Positions 17,267-24,754 of a stretch of DNA of 64,000 nucleotides are shown here, one piece after another (the stretch's first letter is position 1; every line of letters begins with the position of its first letter). A program made the position numbers and the translations under genes. The stretch covers positions 48,537 to 112,536 of the forward strand of contig NZ_QGGR01000031.1 in assembly GCF_003148685.1 (NCBI RefSeq), written 5' to 3'. This DNA comes from Actinoplanes xinjiangensis (GTDB lineage: Bacteria; Actinomycetota; Actinomycetes; Mycobacteriales; Micromonosporaceae). The notes under the pieces were generated by a model. The model did not search any database. It saw only the letters and a program-made list of their open reading frames with translations, and was not told where the DNA came from.

Positions 17267-17283
17267 ACCGGAGATTCTCCGGT
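17267..17283. promoter_or_regulatory. perfect 17-bp palindrome between kdd and kamA
   Basis: ACCGGAGATTCTCCGGT consists of perfect 8-bp half-sites around one T. It lies in the 138-bp divergent promoter region, 36 bp before the kamA start and 87 bp before the kdd start. It is the best candidate operator for the lysine cluster; the regulator is not identified. Confidence 0.6.
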
Positions 17284-17318
17284 ACCTTGATCCGAATCCA
17301 ACGAGGGAGGATCTTCCG

Positions 17319-18677
17319 GTGGCGGACGACCTGGCAGGCCAGCCGTACGAATACCAGCGGCGCGAGCTGATCGAGCCGGACTGGACCCGGTTCCCCGGCT
17401 GGCGCGACGTGACGGCGGCCCAGTGGCAGTCCTCGCAATGGCAGCGGGTCAACTGCGTCAAGAACATCAAGCAGCTGCGTACGGTCCTCGGCGACCTGGT
17501 CGACGAGACGTTCTACGCCGACCTCGAGACCGACCAGCAGGAGCACGCCACGATGTCGATGCTCATCCCGCCCCAGATGATCAACACGATGGTCCCGGAC
17601 CGGGTGCCGGACACCGCGTCGTTCTACGCCGACCCGGTCCGCAACTACATGATCCCGGTCGCGAGCGACCGCCGGCAGGACTGGCCGTCACACCCGCACG
17701 CCGCCCGCGACTCCCTGCACGAGCACGACATGTGGGTCGCCGAGGGGCTCACCCACCGCTACCCCACCAAGGTCCTCGCCGAGCTGCTGTCCACCTGCCC
17801 GCAGTACTGCGGGCACTGCACCCGGATGGACCTGGTCGGCAACAGCACTCCGACGGTGGCCAAGCTCAAACTGCTGCAGAAGCCGGTCGACCGCTACGAG
17901 GCACACCTCGCCTACCTCAAGGCCCACCCGGGGGTACGCGACGTGGTCGTCTCCGGCGGGGACGTCGCCAACGTGCCGTGGAAGCAGCTCGAGGCGTACC
18001 TGATGGGGCTGTTGTCGGTCCCGACCGTCCGGGACATCCGGCTCGCCACCAAGGCGCTGATGGGGCTGCCGCAGCACTGGCTCCAGGACGACGTGGTCGA
18101 GGGGATGCACCGGGTCGCCGTCACCGCCGAACGGCGCGGCGTCAACCTGGCCGTGCACACCCACGTCAACCACGTCAACTCGCTGACGCCGCTGGTGGCG
18201 AAGGCGGTCCGCACCCTCCTCGAGGTCGGCGTCCGCGACGTGCGCAACCAGGGCGTGCTGATGCGCGGGGTCAACGCCACCGTCGGTGACCTGCTCGACC
18301 TCTGCTTCGCGCTCCAGGGCGAGACCGGCATCCTGCCGTACTACTTCTACATGTGCGACATGATCCCCAACGCCGAGCACTGGCGGGTGCCGGTCTGGCA
18401 CGCCCAGCAGTTGCAGCACGACCTGATGGGATACCTGCCCGGGTACGCCACCCCGCGCATCGTCTGCGACGTGCCGTTCGTCGGCAAGCGCTGGGTGCAC
18501 ATGGTCGCCGAGTACGACCGGGAGCACGGCATCTCCTACTGGACCAAGAACTACCGCACCTCGATCGAGGCGAACGACAGCGAGGCCCTCTCCAAGCCGT
18601 ACGCCTACTACGACCCGATCGACACGCTGCCGGAGACCGGCCAGGCGTGGTGGCGCAAGCAGCAGGCCGCGGAATGA
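17319..18677 (+). CDS. kamA: lysine 2,3-aminomutase (radical SAM, KamA family)
   Basis: This encodes 452 residues from the GTG at 17319, with GGGAGG 8 nt upstream. An in-frame ATG at 17256 has no ribosome site and would put the palindrome inside the gene. KamA isomerises L-lysine to L-beta-lysine using SAM, a 4Fe-4S cluster and PLP. The N-terminal WRDVTAAQWQSSQWQ matches the family. The cluster motif is C160-x3-C164-x2-C167 in CPQYCGHC. SGGDVANVP, HTHVNHVNSLTP, NQGVLMRGVN and PYYFYMCD follow in KamA order. The PLP lysine region reads PFVGK (K390) instead of the usual Gly-rich motif. It provides the first step of the pathway encoded divergently. Confidence 0.9.
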   Translation: MADDLAGQPYEYQRRELIEPDWTRFPGWRDVTAAQWQSSQWQRVNCVKNIKQLRTVLGDLVDETFYADLETDQQEHATMSMLIPPQMINTMVPDRVPDTASFYADPVRNYMIPVASDRRQDWPSHPHAARDSLHEHDMWVAEGLTHRYPTKVLAELLSTCPQYCGHCTRMDLVGNSTPTVAKLKLLQKPVDRYEAHLAYLKAHPGVRDVVVSGGDVANVPWKQLEAYLMGLLSVPTVRDIRLATKALMGLPQHWLQDDVVEGMHRVAVTAERRGVNLAVHTHVNHVNSLTPLVAKAVRTLLEVGVRDVRNQGVLMRGVNATVGDLLDLCFALQGETGILPYYFYMCDMIPNAEHWRVPVWHAQQLQHDLMGYLPGYATPRIVCDVPFVGKRWVHMVAEYDREHGISYWTKNYRTSIEANDSEALSKPYAYYDPIDTLPETGQAWWRKQQAAE

Positions 18678-18679
18678 CC

Positions 18680-18710
18680 TGAGGGGGAGGCGCCGGGCGC
18701 CTCCCCCTCA
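18680..18710. terminator. strong hairpin after kamA
   Basis: TGAGGGGGAGGCGC (18680-18693) pairs perfectly with GCGCCTCCCCCTCA (18697-18710) across a 3-nt loop. It sits between the convergent kamA and csbD-like genes and may serve both directions, though there is no T-run. Confidence 0.82.
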
Positions 18711-18725
18711 TACTGTCAGTGCGGT

Positions 18726-18917
18726 TTACTCGAAGGCGTTGCGAACGTCGCGACCGGCGTCCTTGACGTGCTCGCCCGCCTGCTTGGCGTGCGCGGCCGT
18801 CTCCTGCGCCTGACCCTCGGCGTAGAGGCGCTCGTTGTCGGTCGCCTCGCCGATGCCCTGCTTCGTCTTGCCGGTCAGTTCCTCGGCCTTGTTCTTGACC
18901 TTGTCGGTGAAGCTCAT
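18726..18917 (-). CDS. CsbD family stress protein
   Basis: This encodes 63 residues, the usual size, with GGAGGGCGG ahead of the ATG. The start MSFTDKVKNKAEELTGKTKQGIGEAT is the CsbD signature, followed by a charged Lys/Glu/Ala helical segment. CsbD proteins are small, abundant, general-stress-induced proteins of unknown mechanism. It is a single gene, convergent with kamA. Confidence 0.9.
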   Translation of the reverse strand: MSFTDKVKNKAEELTGKTKQGIGEATDNERLYAEGQAQETAAHAKQAGEHVKDAGRDVRNAFE

Positions 18918-19017
18918 TATGTCCGCCCTCCGTTAGGTCCGTGTCGCGCTTGCTGACGAACGATTGGTGCCCGGTGCGCGCTGCTTTGAAACACTTCGTG
19001 TGGGGGGCCACGCCGGG

Positions 19018-19440
19018 CTAGGGCGTCCCGGACCGCTCCGCGCGGTGGGCCAGCACCTCGTCCATATGCGTCTCGGCCCACGATTTCAAACCCCGCATCA
19101 TCTCGTGCAGCGACAGCCCGAGCCCGGTCAGCGCGTAGTGGACCGTGACCGGCACGGTGGGTGTCACGGTGCGGCTGACCAGGCCGTCGCGTTCCAGCGT
19201 GCGCAGCGTCTGGGTCAGCATCTTCTGGCTCACCCCGGCCAGCAGCCGGGACAGCTCCGAGTAGCGCATCGGGCGCGGCCCGCCGGTGCAGTCGGGGCCG
19301 CTGCCCAGCGCGGCCAGGATCATGACGACCCACTTGTCGGAGATCGTGTCGAGCAGTCGCCGGCTCGGGCAGGCCGCCATGAACGCGTCGTACTCCGCCT
19401 TCGCCTCGGCCCGTTGCCGGGCCGCCGTCGTCGTCGCTAT
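19018..19440 (-). CDS. HxlR-family regulator, apparent AUA start
   Basis: The family core starts at ACPSRRLLDTISDKWVVMIL and includes MRYSELSRLLAGVSQKMLTQ, LERDGLVSRTV, VHYALTGLG and a terminal Trp helix. The first ATG (19380) would delete the conserved helix EYDAF before the Cys and has no well-spaced ribosome site. In the same frame an ATA codon at 19440-19438 lies 6 nt after a perfect GGAGG (19451-19447) and is followed by ATTTAARQRAEAKAEYDAF, a normal HxlR N-terminus. I therefore annotate 140 residues from ATA. The regulator is divergent from an aldo/keto reductase it probably controls, with inverted repeats between them. Confidence 0.8.
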   Translation of the reverse strand: MATTTAARQRAEAKAEYDAFMAACPSRRLLDTISDKWVVMILAALGSGPDCTGGPRPMRYSELSRLLAGVSQKMLTQTLRTLERDGLVSRTVTPTVPVTVHYALTGLGLSLHEMMRGLKSWAETHMDEVLAHRAERSGTP

Positions 19441-19452
19441 GACCCACCTCCG

Positions 19453-19495
19453 AGTACGTGACGCACCTGAGAGTGCGTACTTCCCGGAAGGAAGT
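19453..19495. promoter_or_regulatory. inverted repeats between hxlR-type gene and AKR
   Basis: AGTACG (19453-19458) and CGTACT (19476-19481) flank an inner CGCAC-CTGAGA-GTGCG repeat. ACTTCC-CGGAA-GGAAGT follows at 19479-19495. HxlR dimers typically bind paired GTAC-type inverted repeats in divergent promoters, so this is a likely operator. Confidence 0.6.
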
Positions 19496-19516
19496 TACTC
19501 CCCCACAGTTGTCCTC

Positions 19517-20419
19517 ATGGTTTCCACGTCACTTCCCGGCGGCACCTGGACGCTGGGGGATCTCACCGTCACCCGTTTCGGATACGGCGCGATGCAGCTC
19601 GCCGGCCCCTGGGTGATGGGCCCGCCCGCCGACCATCAGGGCGCGCTCGCCGTCCTGCGCGAGGCCGTCGACCTCGGCATCACCCACATCGACACCGCCG
19701 ACGCGTACGGGCCGCATGTCACCAACCGGCTCATCCGCGAGGCGCTCCACCCGTACCGCGACACCCTGCATGTCGTGACCAAGGTCGGCGCGACCCGCGA
19801 CGACCGGGGCGGCTGGCCGCCCGCCCGCGATCCGGCGAGCCTGCGCCGGGCCGTGCACGACAACCTGGAGAATCTCGGCCTGGACGTGCTCGACCTGGTC
19901 AACCTGCGGCTCGGCGACGCCGACGGCCCGCAGCCCGCATCGGTCGCCGAAGCGTTCGGAACCCTCGCCGACCTCCAGCGGCAGGGACTCATCCGGCATC
20001 TGGGAGTGAGTAACGCCACCGCCGAACAGGTCGCCGAGGCCCGGAGCATCGCGCCGATCGTCTGCGTGCAGAACATGTACAACCTCGCCCACCGCCACGA
20101 CGACGACCTGATCGACAAGCTCGCCGCCGACGGCATCGCCTACGTGCCGTTCTTCCCGCTCGGCGGCTTCAGCCCGTTGCAGTCGTCGGCCCTGTCCGCG
20201 GTCGCCGCCCGCCTCGGGACGACGCCGATGTCGGTGGCCCTGGCCTGGCTCCTGCACCGGTCGCCGAACATCCTGCTGATCCCCGGCACCTCGTCGGTGG
20301 CCCACCTCCGCGAGAACGTGGCCAACGCGGCCCTCGCCCTCTCCCCCGCCGACCTCGCCGAACTGGGCGTCATCCGATGGGCTGGATCGGCCGGCGAATC
20401 CACAGTGGACCCCGGTTGA
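19517..20419 (+). CDS. aldo/keto reductase
   Basis: This encodes 300 residues. It is an NADPH-dependent TIM-barrel oxidoreductase. The catalytic Asp and Tyr are in HIDTADAYGP and the Lys is in VTKVG. The usual catalytic His segment after the fourth strand reads LDLVNLRLGD, without His. VSNATAEQ and the C-terminal cofactor motif IPGTSSVAHLRENV are present. No clear Shine-Dalgarno precedes the ATG, so the transcript may be leaderless or nearly so. The gene is divergent from the HxlR-type regulator, an arrangement common for HxlR-controlled reductases induced by electrophiles. Confidence 0.9.
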   Translation: MVSTSLPGGTWTLGDLTVTRFGYGAMQLAGPWVMGPPADHQGALAVLREAVDLGITHIDTADAYGPHVTNRLIREALHPYRDTLHVVTKVGATRDDRGGWPPARDPASLRRAVHDNLENLGLDVLDLVNLRLGDADGPQPASVAEAFGTLADLQRQGLIRHLGVSNATAEQVAEARSIAPIVCVQNMYNLAHRHDDDLIDKLAADGIAYVPFFPLGGFSPLQSSALSAVAARLGTTPMSVALAWLLHRSPNILLIPGTSSVAHLRENVANAALALSPADLAELGVIRWAGSAGESTVDPG

Positions 20420-20436
20420 GCTGCTAATTTCCGTCC

Positions 20437-20730
20437 ATGGCCTTCATTCAGATCGTCGAGTACGAAACCGACCGGCCCGATGAGATGTGGGCGCTCGGTG
20501 AGCAGCACATCGGCGGTCTGGGCGACACCCCGCCCGGCTTCCGGCTCACCATCACCCAGGACCGGGACAACCCCAGCCGGTACGTGACGATCGTGGAATT
20601 CCCCTCCTACGAGGAGGCCATGCAGACCAGCGCCCACCCGGACACCGACGCGTTCGCGCGGAAGATGGCCGCCCTCTGCACCGACGGGCCACACTTCCGC
20701 AACCTGGAGATCCGCCACGCCGTCGGCTAG
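20437..20730 (+). CDS. small ABM-like alpha/beta-barrel protein
   Basis: This encodes 97 residues. The pattern of strand (FIQIVEYET), helix (DEMWALGEQHIG), strand (RLTITQDRD), strand (RYVTIVEFPSYEEAMQTS) and helix (TDAFARKMAALC) fits a dimeric alpha/beta-barrel (antibiotic-biosynthesis-monooxygenase-like) protein. I cannot name a function. It follows the reductase by 17 bp on the same strand, so they may form a unit. Confidence 0.7.
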   Translation: MAFIQIVEYETDRPDEMWALGEQHIGGLGDTPPGFRLTITQDRDNPSRYVTIVEFPSYEEAMQTSAHPDTDAFARKMAALCTDGPHFRNLEIRHAVG

Positions 20731-20898
20731 AGACCCGTCCGCGGACGGGGTTCATGCCCGATGGGATCTCGGGACTCCACCAGCTCGCAGACCCCGACGC
20801 CGGAAGCTGCCTACCGAGCGTTCGGTGCCAGCAGGCGGTCCGGTTCTTCCGGCCGGTGGGCTGTTGTCAGCGGGGGGGTGGGAGCACACACAGCGCGA

Positions 20899-20942
20899 TC
20901 GTGAGCGCTGGTCATCGCGATGGGGAGGATCAGCGCTCACGA
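20899..20942. repeat. palindromic repeat, copy pair 1
   Basis: GTGAGCGCTG (20901-20910) pairs with CAGCGCTCAC (20931-20940), and the stem extends to about 15 bp with one G-T pair around a central loop. The arms share a GRTCAGCGCWCAC core with copy pair 2. Confidence 0.75.
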
Positions 20943-20973
20943 AAGCAGGACCGTGGGATCCCGTCGCTGTGAT

Positions 20974-21022
20974 GACGACGGTCAGCGCACACGATCGGCG
21001 ATCGTGTGCGCTGGTCGTCGTC
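20974..21022. repeat. palindromic repeat, copy pair 2 (49-nt hairpin)
   Basis: CAGCGCACACGATCG (20983-20997) and CGATCGTGTGCGCTG (20999-21013) are perfect inverse copies around one G. Outer arms GACGACG (20974-20980) and CGTCGTC (21016-21022) extend the stem across two G-T positions. The near-uninterrupted 24-bp stem resembles REP/BIME-type elements. Confidence 0.8.
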
Positions 21023-21223
21023 GGCCGTGAGTGTCCAGTCCCCTGAGATGTGTCAGTCGTCGGTCGTGGGTGTCGGTCAGCGCGTCGATGCAGGTTGATG
21101 TGATGTGGACGGCGTGGTGGGGGTACAGGCCGTCGTCCTGGGTCGCCGGGCTGCGCGGGTCCCGCTGCGGCCGTCGTCGGTTGAGCCGGGACGGGGCACG
21201 GTCGGCGGGTTAGGGTCGCGATC

Positions 21224-22114
21224 ATGGACGTCGTCGTGGTGGGAGCGGGGATCGCCGGGCTGGCCTGTGCGCGGGCGCTCGTGGACGGGGGTGCCCGGGT
21301 CCGGGTCGCCGAACGTGGGCGGGTCGTCGGCGGGCGGCTGGCCAGCAAACGGTTCGACGGGCGGTATGTCGACATCGGCGCCGCCTACCTGGTGGCCGAT
21401 CATCCGGACTTCGTGGCGCAGGTCGCGTCCTGGGAGGCGCGCGGCCTGGCCCGGCCGTGGACCGACACGCTCCGTGTCCATCCGGGTGGCGGGGATGCGG
21501 TCGGGCCGATGCGCTGGGCGGCACCGGGCGGGCTGCGTACCCTCGCCGTTGATCTCGCCGACGGGCTCGACGTACAGCGGGAGAGTCCCCTCTCGTCCAT
21601 CCCGGCCGACGCCGACGCCGTCGTGCTCGCCATGCCGGGACCACAGGCTCTGCGGCTGGCGCCGCCGGAGGCCGTCGCCGCCGCGGCCCGGGCACAGACC
21701 TGGCACCCGGTGATCGCGGCCGTGCTCACCTACCCCGCCCGGGAGTGGGGTGACCTGCGCGGCGCCTTCGTCAACGAGCATCCCGTCCTGTCCACCGTCT
21801 GCGACGACGGCGACCGGCGCGGCGACGGCGCTCCGGTGCTGGTGGCCCATTCGACGGCCGCGCTGGCCGCACACCACCTGGACGATCCGGCCGCCGCCGG
21901 GCCGGTGCTGGCCGGTGCCGTCGGGGAACTACTCGGCCTCACCGCTGAACCCGAGGTGCGGGTACACCGGTGGACCTACGCGCAGCCGGACCCGGGCGAC
22001 GCCGACCACGCCGTCGACGGCCGGGTCTGGCTGTGCGGGGACGCCTTCGGCAAACCCCGGGTGCAGACCGCCTGGCTCTCCGGCCGCGCGGTGGCCAGGG
22101 CCCTGCTCGACTGA
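21224..22114 (+). CDS. renalase-like FAD-dependent oxidoreductase
   Basis: This encodes 296 residues. The N-terminal VVVVGAGIAGLACARAL is the dinucleotide-binding GxGxxG motif and GRVVGGRLASKR matches the GG motif of flavin amine oxidases. The YVDIGAAYLVADHPDF region and the C-terminal VWLCGDAFGKPRVQTAWLSG place it with small renalase-type flavoproteins, which oxidise reduced nicotinamide isomers or act on amines. It is cytosolic, with no signal peptide. It stands alone before a terminator and is convergent with the DinB/MDMPI-type gene. Confidence 0.85.
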   Translation: MDVVVVGAGIAGLACARALVDGGARVRVAERGRVVGGRLASKRFDGRYVDIGAAYLVADHPDFVAQVASWEARGLARPWTDTLRVHPGGGDAVGPMRWAAPGGLRTLAVDLADGLDVQRESPLSSIPADADAVVLAMPGPQALRLAPPEAVAAAARAQTWHPVIAAVLTYPAREWGDLRGAFVNEHPVLSTVCDDGDRRGDGAPVLVAHSTAALAAHHLDDPAAAGPVLAGAVGELLGLTAEPEVRVHRWTYAQPDPGDADHAVDGRVWLCGDAFGKPRVQTAWLSGRAVARALLD

Positions 22115-22133
22115 GCAGACCCTCCCGGCCGAG

Positions 22134-22199
22134 CGGACCACCTGGCACTCCGGGCACGCGGTGACCAAGGACCTACTCGGCTATGCAGAGCCGCCCGGC
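22134..22199. repeat. degenerate copy of the upstream gene's 3' end
   Basis: This 66-bp stretch aligns without gaps to 22063-22128, the last 17 codons of the FAD oxidoreductase plus its downstream flank. About three quarters of positions are identical and differences fall mostly at codon third positions. It looks like an old tandem duplication of a gene tail. Confidence 0.7.
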
Positions 22200-22212
22200 T
22201 CACCCGGGCGGC
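22190..22212. terminator. hairpin between convergent genes
   Basis: GCCGCCCGG (22190-22198) pairs perfectly with CCGGGCGGC (22204-22212) around CTCAC. It lies between two convergent genes and has no T-run. Confidence 0.7.
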
Positions 22213-22243
22213 AGCAACGGTTCGGCTCGGCTGGGCGGGGGTG

Positions 22244-22858
22244 CTATTCGGGGAGGGCGGCCTTCATGCTCCAGTCCGTGCGGCGGGGGTGGTCGGGCAG
22301 GGCGATGCGGCCAGTGCACCAGAGGTGCACGGCTGCCGGGTCGCCCTCCGGGGCGTCCGGGAACAGGCGGGCCAGGACTCGGGCGGACAGGGCCGGCGGC
22401 GGGGTCCAGCCGAGGTTCAGGCCCTGGGCGATGTCCCAGGTGTGCATCAGGGTCTCGTTGACACCCATGGCGGCGAAACCCGACGGGTCGGTCGGTCCCC
22501 AGTGCCAGGCACGCGCGGTGGGGCCGGCGGCGCGCAACGCGAGGGAGAGCAGGCCGGCGCAGGCCGCGACGATCTGTAGCACCACGCGCGGCGGGGCGTC
22601 CGGCCGCACCTCGAGGTCGAGCGGCAGGTAGGCGCCGTCGGCCCGGGAGATCCGCACGCCGAGGGCGGGCGGCAGGTGACCGCCGGGGCGGGCGGTCAGC
22701 TGGGTGGCGTAGGCGGTCAGGTCGTGCGCCACGTGCGCCGCCGTCGCGCGGCAGTCCCAGTCGAGGGCTCCGGCGCGCACCGTCCAGTCGCGGTCCTGGA
22801 GCGGAACCAGCAGCCGCAGCATCTCCGCCACGGCCGCGTCGAGGTCGTCCGCATTCAT
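22244..22858 (-). CDS. maleylpyruvate-isomerase-N/DinB-like protein
   Basis: This encodes 204 residues from ATG 22858. The N-terminus (LLVPLQDRDWTVRAGALDWDCRATAAHVAHDL) matches the DinB-like mycothiol-dependent MDMPI_N domain, with His residues for a metal site in HVAHD. GVNETLMHTWDIAQGL carries the second conserved His pair. Members are mycothiol-dependent transferases or isomerases of largely unknown substrate; mycothiol is the actinobacterial thiol. It is divergent from a TetR-type gene starting 29 bp away, which may regulate it. The fold is sure; the reaction is unknown. Confidence 0.8.
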   Translation of the reverse strand: MNADDLDAAVAEMLRLLVPLQDRDWTVRAGALDWDCRATAAHVAHDLTAYATQLTARPGGHLPPALGVRISRADGAYLPLDLEVRPDAPPRVVLQIVAACAGLLSLALRAAGPTARAWHWGPTDPSGFAAMGVNETLMHTWDIAQGLNLGWTPPPALSARVLARLFPDAPEGDPAAVHLWCTGRIALPDHPRRTDWSMKAALPE

Positions 22859-22886
22859 CGTATCCACGTGCCTCATCATGGACGGC

Positions 22887-23450
22887 ATGCCCAAGAAGGT
22901 GGACCAACGGGAGCGCCGCACCCTGATCGCTGACGCACTGATGCGGGTGGCGGCCGAGCAGGGACTGGAGGCGGTCAGTCTGCGGCACGTGGCCGCCGAG
23001 GCGGGCGTGTCGGCGGGGATGGTGCAGCACTGGTTCCGTACCAGGGACGAGATGATGACGTTCGCCATGGAGGTGGTCCGCGAGCGCAACGAGGCCCGGG
23101 TCACCGAGGCGATCACCGCACTGGGTGACTCCCCGGCGCCGCGCGACCTGCTGCGGACCATCATCGCGACGCTGCTGCCGCTGGAGGACGAGAGCCGGGC
23201 CGACGGGCGGGTGGCGCTGGCGTTCCTGGCGTACACGGCGGTGCGGCCCACGGCGTCGGCCGCGCTCCGGGAGGAGACGGCGCAACTGGTCGGCTTCATC
23301 GGGAGCCTGTTGCCCGTACCGGAGCAGGCTCTTGGTCTTCTCGCCCTGATGGAGGGTCTCGGGGTCTATCTCCTCGGCGGGCAGACCACGCCCGACGAGG
23401 CCCGTGCGGCGCTCGACGCGCAGTTGGATCTGCTGTTCGGCATGCCATAG
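22887..23450 (+). CDS. TetR-family transcriptional regulator
   Basis: This encodes 187 residues from the second ATG (22887). The ATG at 22878 adds three residues, but the family start is MPKKVD; neither has a clear ribosome site. The helix-turn-helix is AVSLRHVAAEAGVSAGMVQHWFRTRDEM. The C-terminal ligand domain resembles the BetI-like subgroup, with ESRADGRVALAFLAYTAVRPT. It is probably a repressor of its own gene and of the divergent MDMPI-like gene. The ligand is unknown. Confidence 0.9.
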   Translation: MPKKVDQRERRTLIADALMRVAAEQGLEAVSLRHVAAEAGVSAGMVQHWFRTRDEMMTFAMEVVRERNEARVTEAITALGDSPAPRDLLRTIIATLLPLEDESRADGRVALAFLAYTAVRPTASAALREETAQLVGFIGSLLPVPEQALGLLALMEGLGVYLLGGQTTPDEARAALDAQLDLLFGMP

Positions 23451-23533
23451 TCCGGGAATTGGCCGTCCCCCGCCCGGCCGGGATGTGACAGGCTGCCCGG
23501 ACACGACGGTCGACCCGGTGGGAGAGTGTTCCG

Positions 23534-24739
23534 GTGAAGCAGGCGCAACGGCTCAAGGCGGTCCGGTACGACATTCGCGGGCCGGTGCTGCGCCGCGCAC
23601 AGCAGCTCGAGGACGCCGGACATCAGATCATCAAGCTGAACATCGGCAACCCGGCGCCGTGGGGTCTGGCCACACCCGAGCCGATCATGGCCGACGTGGT
23701 GCACAACCTCGGATCCGCGACGGGCTACAGCGACGCCCGCGGGATCTACTCGGCGCGGGTCGCGGTCGCCCACAAGTATCAGATCCAGGGTGCCATCGAC
23801 GTCCAGCCGGAGGACGTGATGCTGGGCAACGGCGTCTCCGAGCTGATCGTGATGTGCCTCCAGGCGCTGCTCGACACCGGTGACGAGGTGCTGGTGCCGA
23901 GCCCCGACTACCCGCTGTGGACGGGCGCGGTGTCACTCTGCGGCGGCCGGGCGGTGCACTACCGCTGCGACGAGAGCAACGGCTGGCAGCCCGACCTGGA
24001 GCAACTCGCGGCCCAGGTCACCCCGGACACCCGCGCCATGGTGATCATCAACCCGAACAACCCGACCGGCGCGGTCTACTCGCGGGAGGTGCTGGAGGGG
24101 ATGCTCGACATCGCCCGCCGGCACGGCCTGCTGGTGTTCGCCGACGAGATCTACGACCAGATCATCTACGACCGGGCGGTGCACCACACCGCGGCGGCGC
24201 TCGCCCCCGACGTGCCGATGATCAGCATGGGCGGGTTGTCGAAGACGCACCGGGCCGCCGGATTCCGGTCCGGGTGGCTGGCGATCACCGGCTTCGGCCC
24301 CCAGGACACCGACTATCTCGAGGGCCTGCAGCTGCTGGCCAACATGCGGCTGTGCCCTAACGTGCCCGCGCAGCACGCCATCCAGACCGCGCTCGGTGGA
24401 TACCAGAGCATCAACGCCCTGGTCACCCCCGGTGGCCGGCTCTACGAGCAGCGCGAGCACGCCTGGCGGTCGCTCACCGCGATCCCCGGCGTGGAGTGTT
24501 TCAAGCCGGAGGGGGCGCTCTACCTCTTCGCCCGCCTCGACCCGGCGGTCCACAAGATCCACGACGATGAGCGACTGATCATCGACCTGCTGGAGTCGAA
24601 GCAGCTGCTGCTGTCACACGGCACCGGTTTCAACATCGACACCCCGGACCATCTGCGGATCGTCTTCCTGGCTCCGGTCGACGTGCTCGACGACGCGATC
24701 GGCCGGCTGCGCGGTTTCCTCTCCACCTACCGTCAGTAG
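23534..24739 (+). CDS. PLP-dependent aminotransferase (AlaA-like)
   Basis: This encodes 401 residues from GTG 23534, with GGGAGAG upstream. It is a class-I aminotransferase. KLNIGNPAPWG, SPDYPLWTGAVSLCGG, INPNNPTGAVY and ADEIYDQIIYD are present, with the PLP lysine K237 in GLSKTHRAAGFRSGW and the substrate Arg in HLRIVFLAP. These blocks match E. coli AlaA-type glutamate-pyruvate aminotransferases. It would interconvert alanine and pyruvate with glutamate; other keto acids are possible. It is monocistronic. Confidence 0.9.
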   Translation: MKQAQRLKAVRYDIRGPVLRRAQQLEDAGHQIIKLNIGNPAPWGLATPEPIMADVVHNLGSATGYSDARGIYSARVAVAHKYQIQGAIDVQPEDVMLGNGVSELIVMCLQALLDTGDEVLVPSPDYPLWTGAVSLCGGRAVHYRCDESNGWQPDLEQLAAQVTPDTRAMVIINPNNPTGAVYSREVLEGMLDIARRHGLLVFADEIYDQIIYDRAVHHTAAALAPDVPMISMGGLSKTHRAAGFRSGWLAITGFGPQDTDYLEGLQLLANMRLCPNVPAQHAIQTALGGYQSINALVTPGGRLYEQREHAWRSLTAIPGVECFKPEGALYLFARLDPAVHKIHDDERLIIDLLESKQLLLSHGTGFNIDTPDHLRIVFLAPVDVLDDAIGRLRGFLSTYRQ

Positions 24740-24754
24740 CGTCACCGGTAGCGG

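Larger units (their letters stand above)
20731..21223. other. 493-bp intergenic region with two large palindromes
   Basis: There is no convincing gene here. The region is dominated by two hairpins with shared sequence, listed separately, and must also contain the promoter of the FAD oxidoreductase gene. Confidence 0.6.

Noticed and set aside
17256..17318. kamA starting at the upstream ATG
   Set aside because: There is no Shine-Dalgarno before 17256. The extra residues do not belong to the family and would cover a perfect palindrome.
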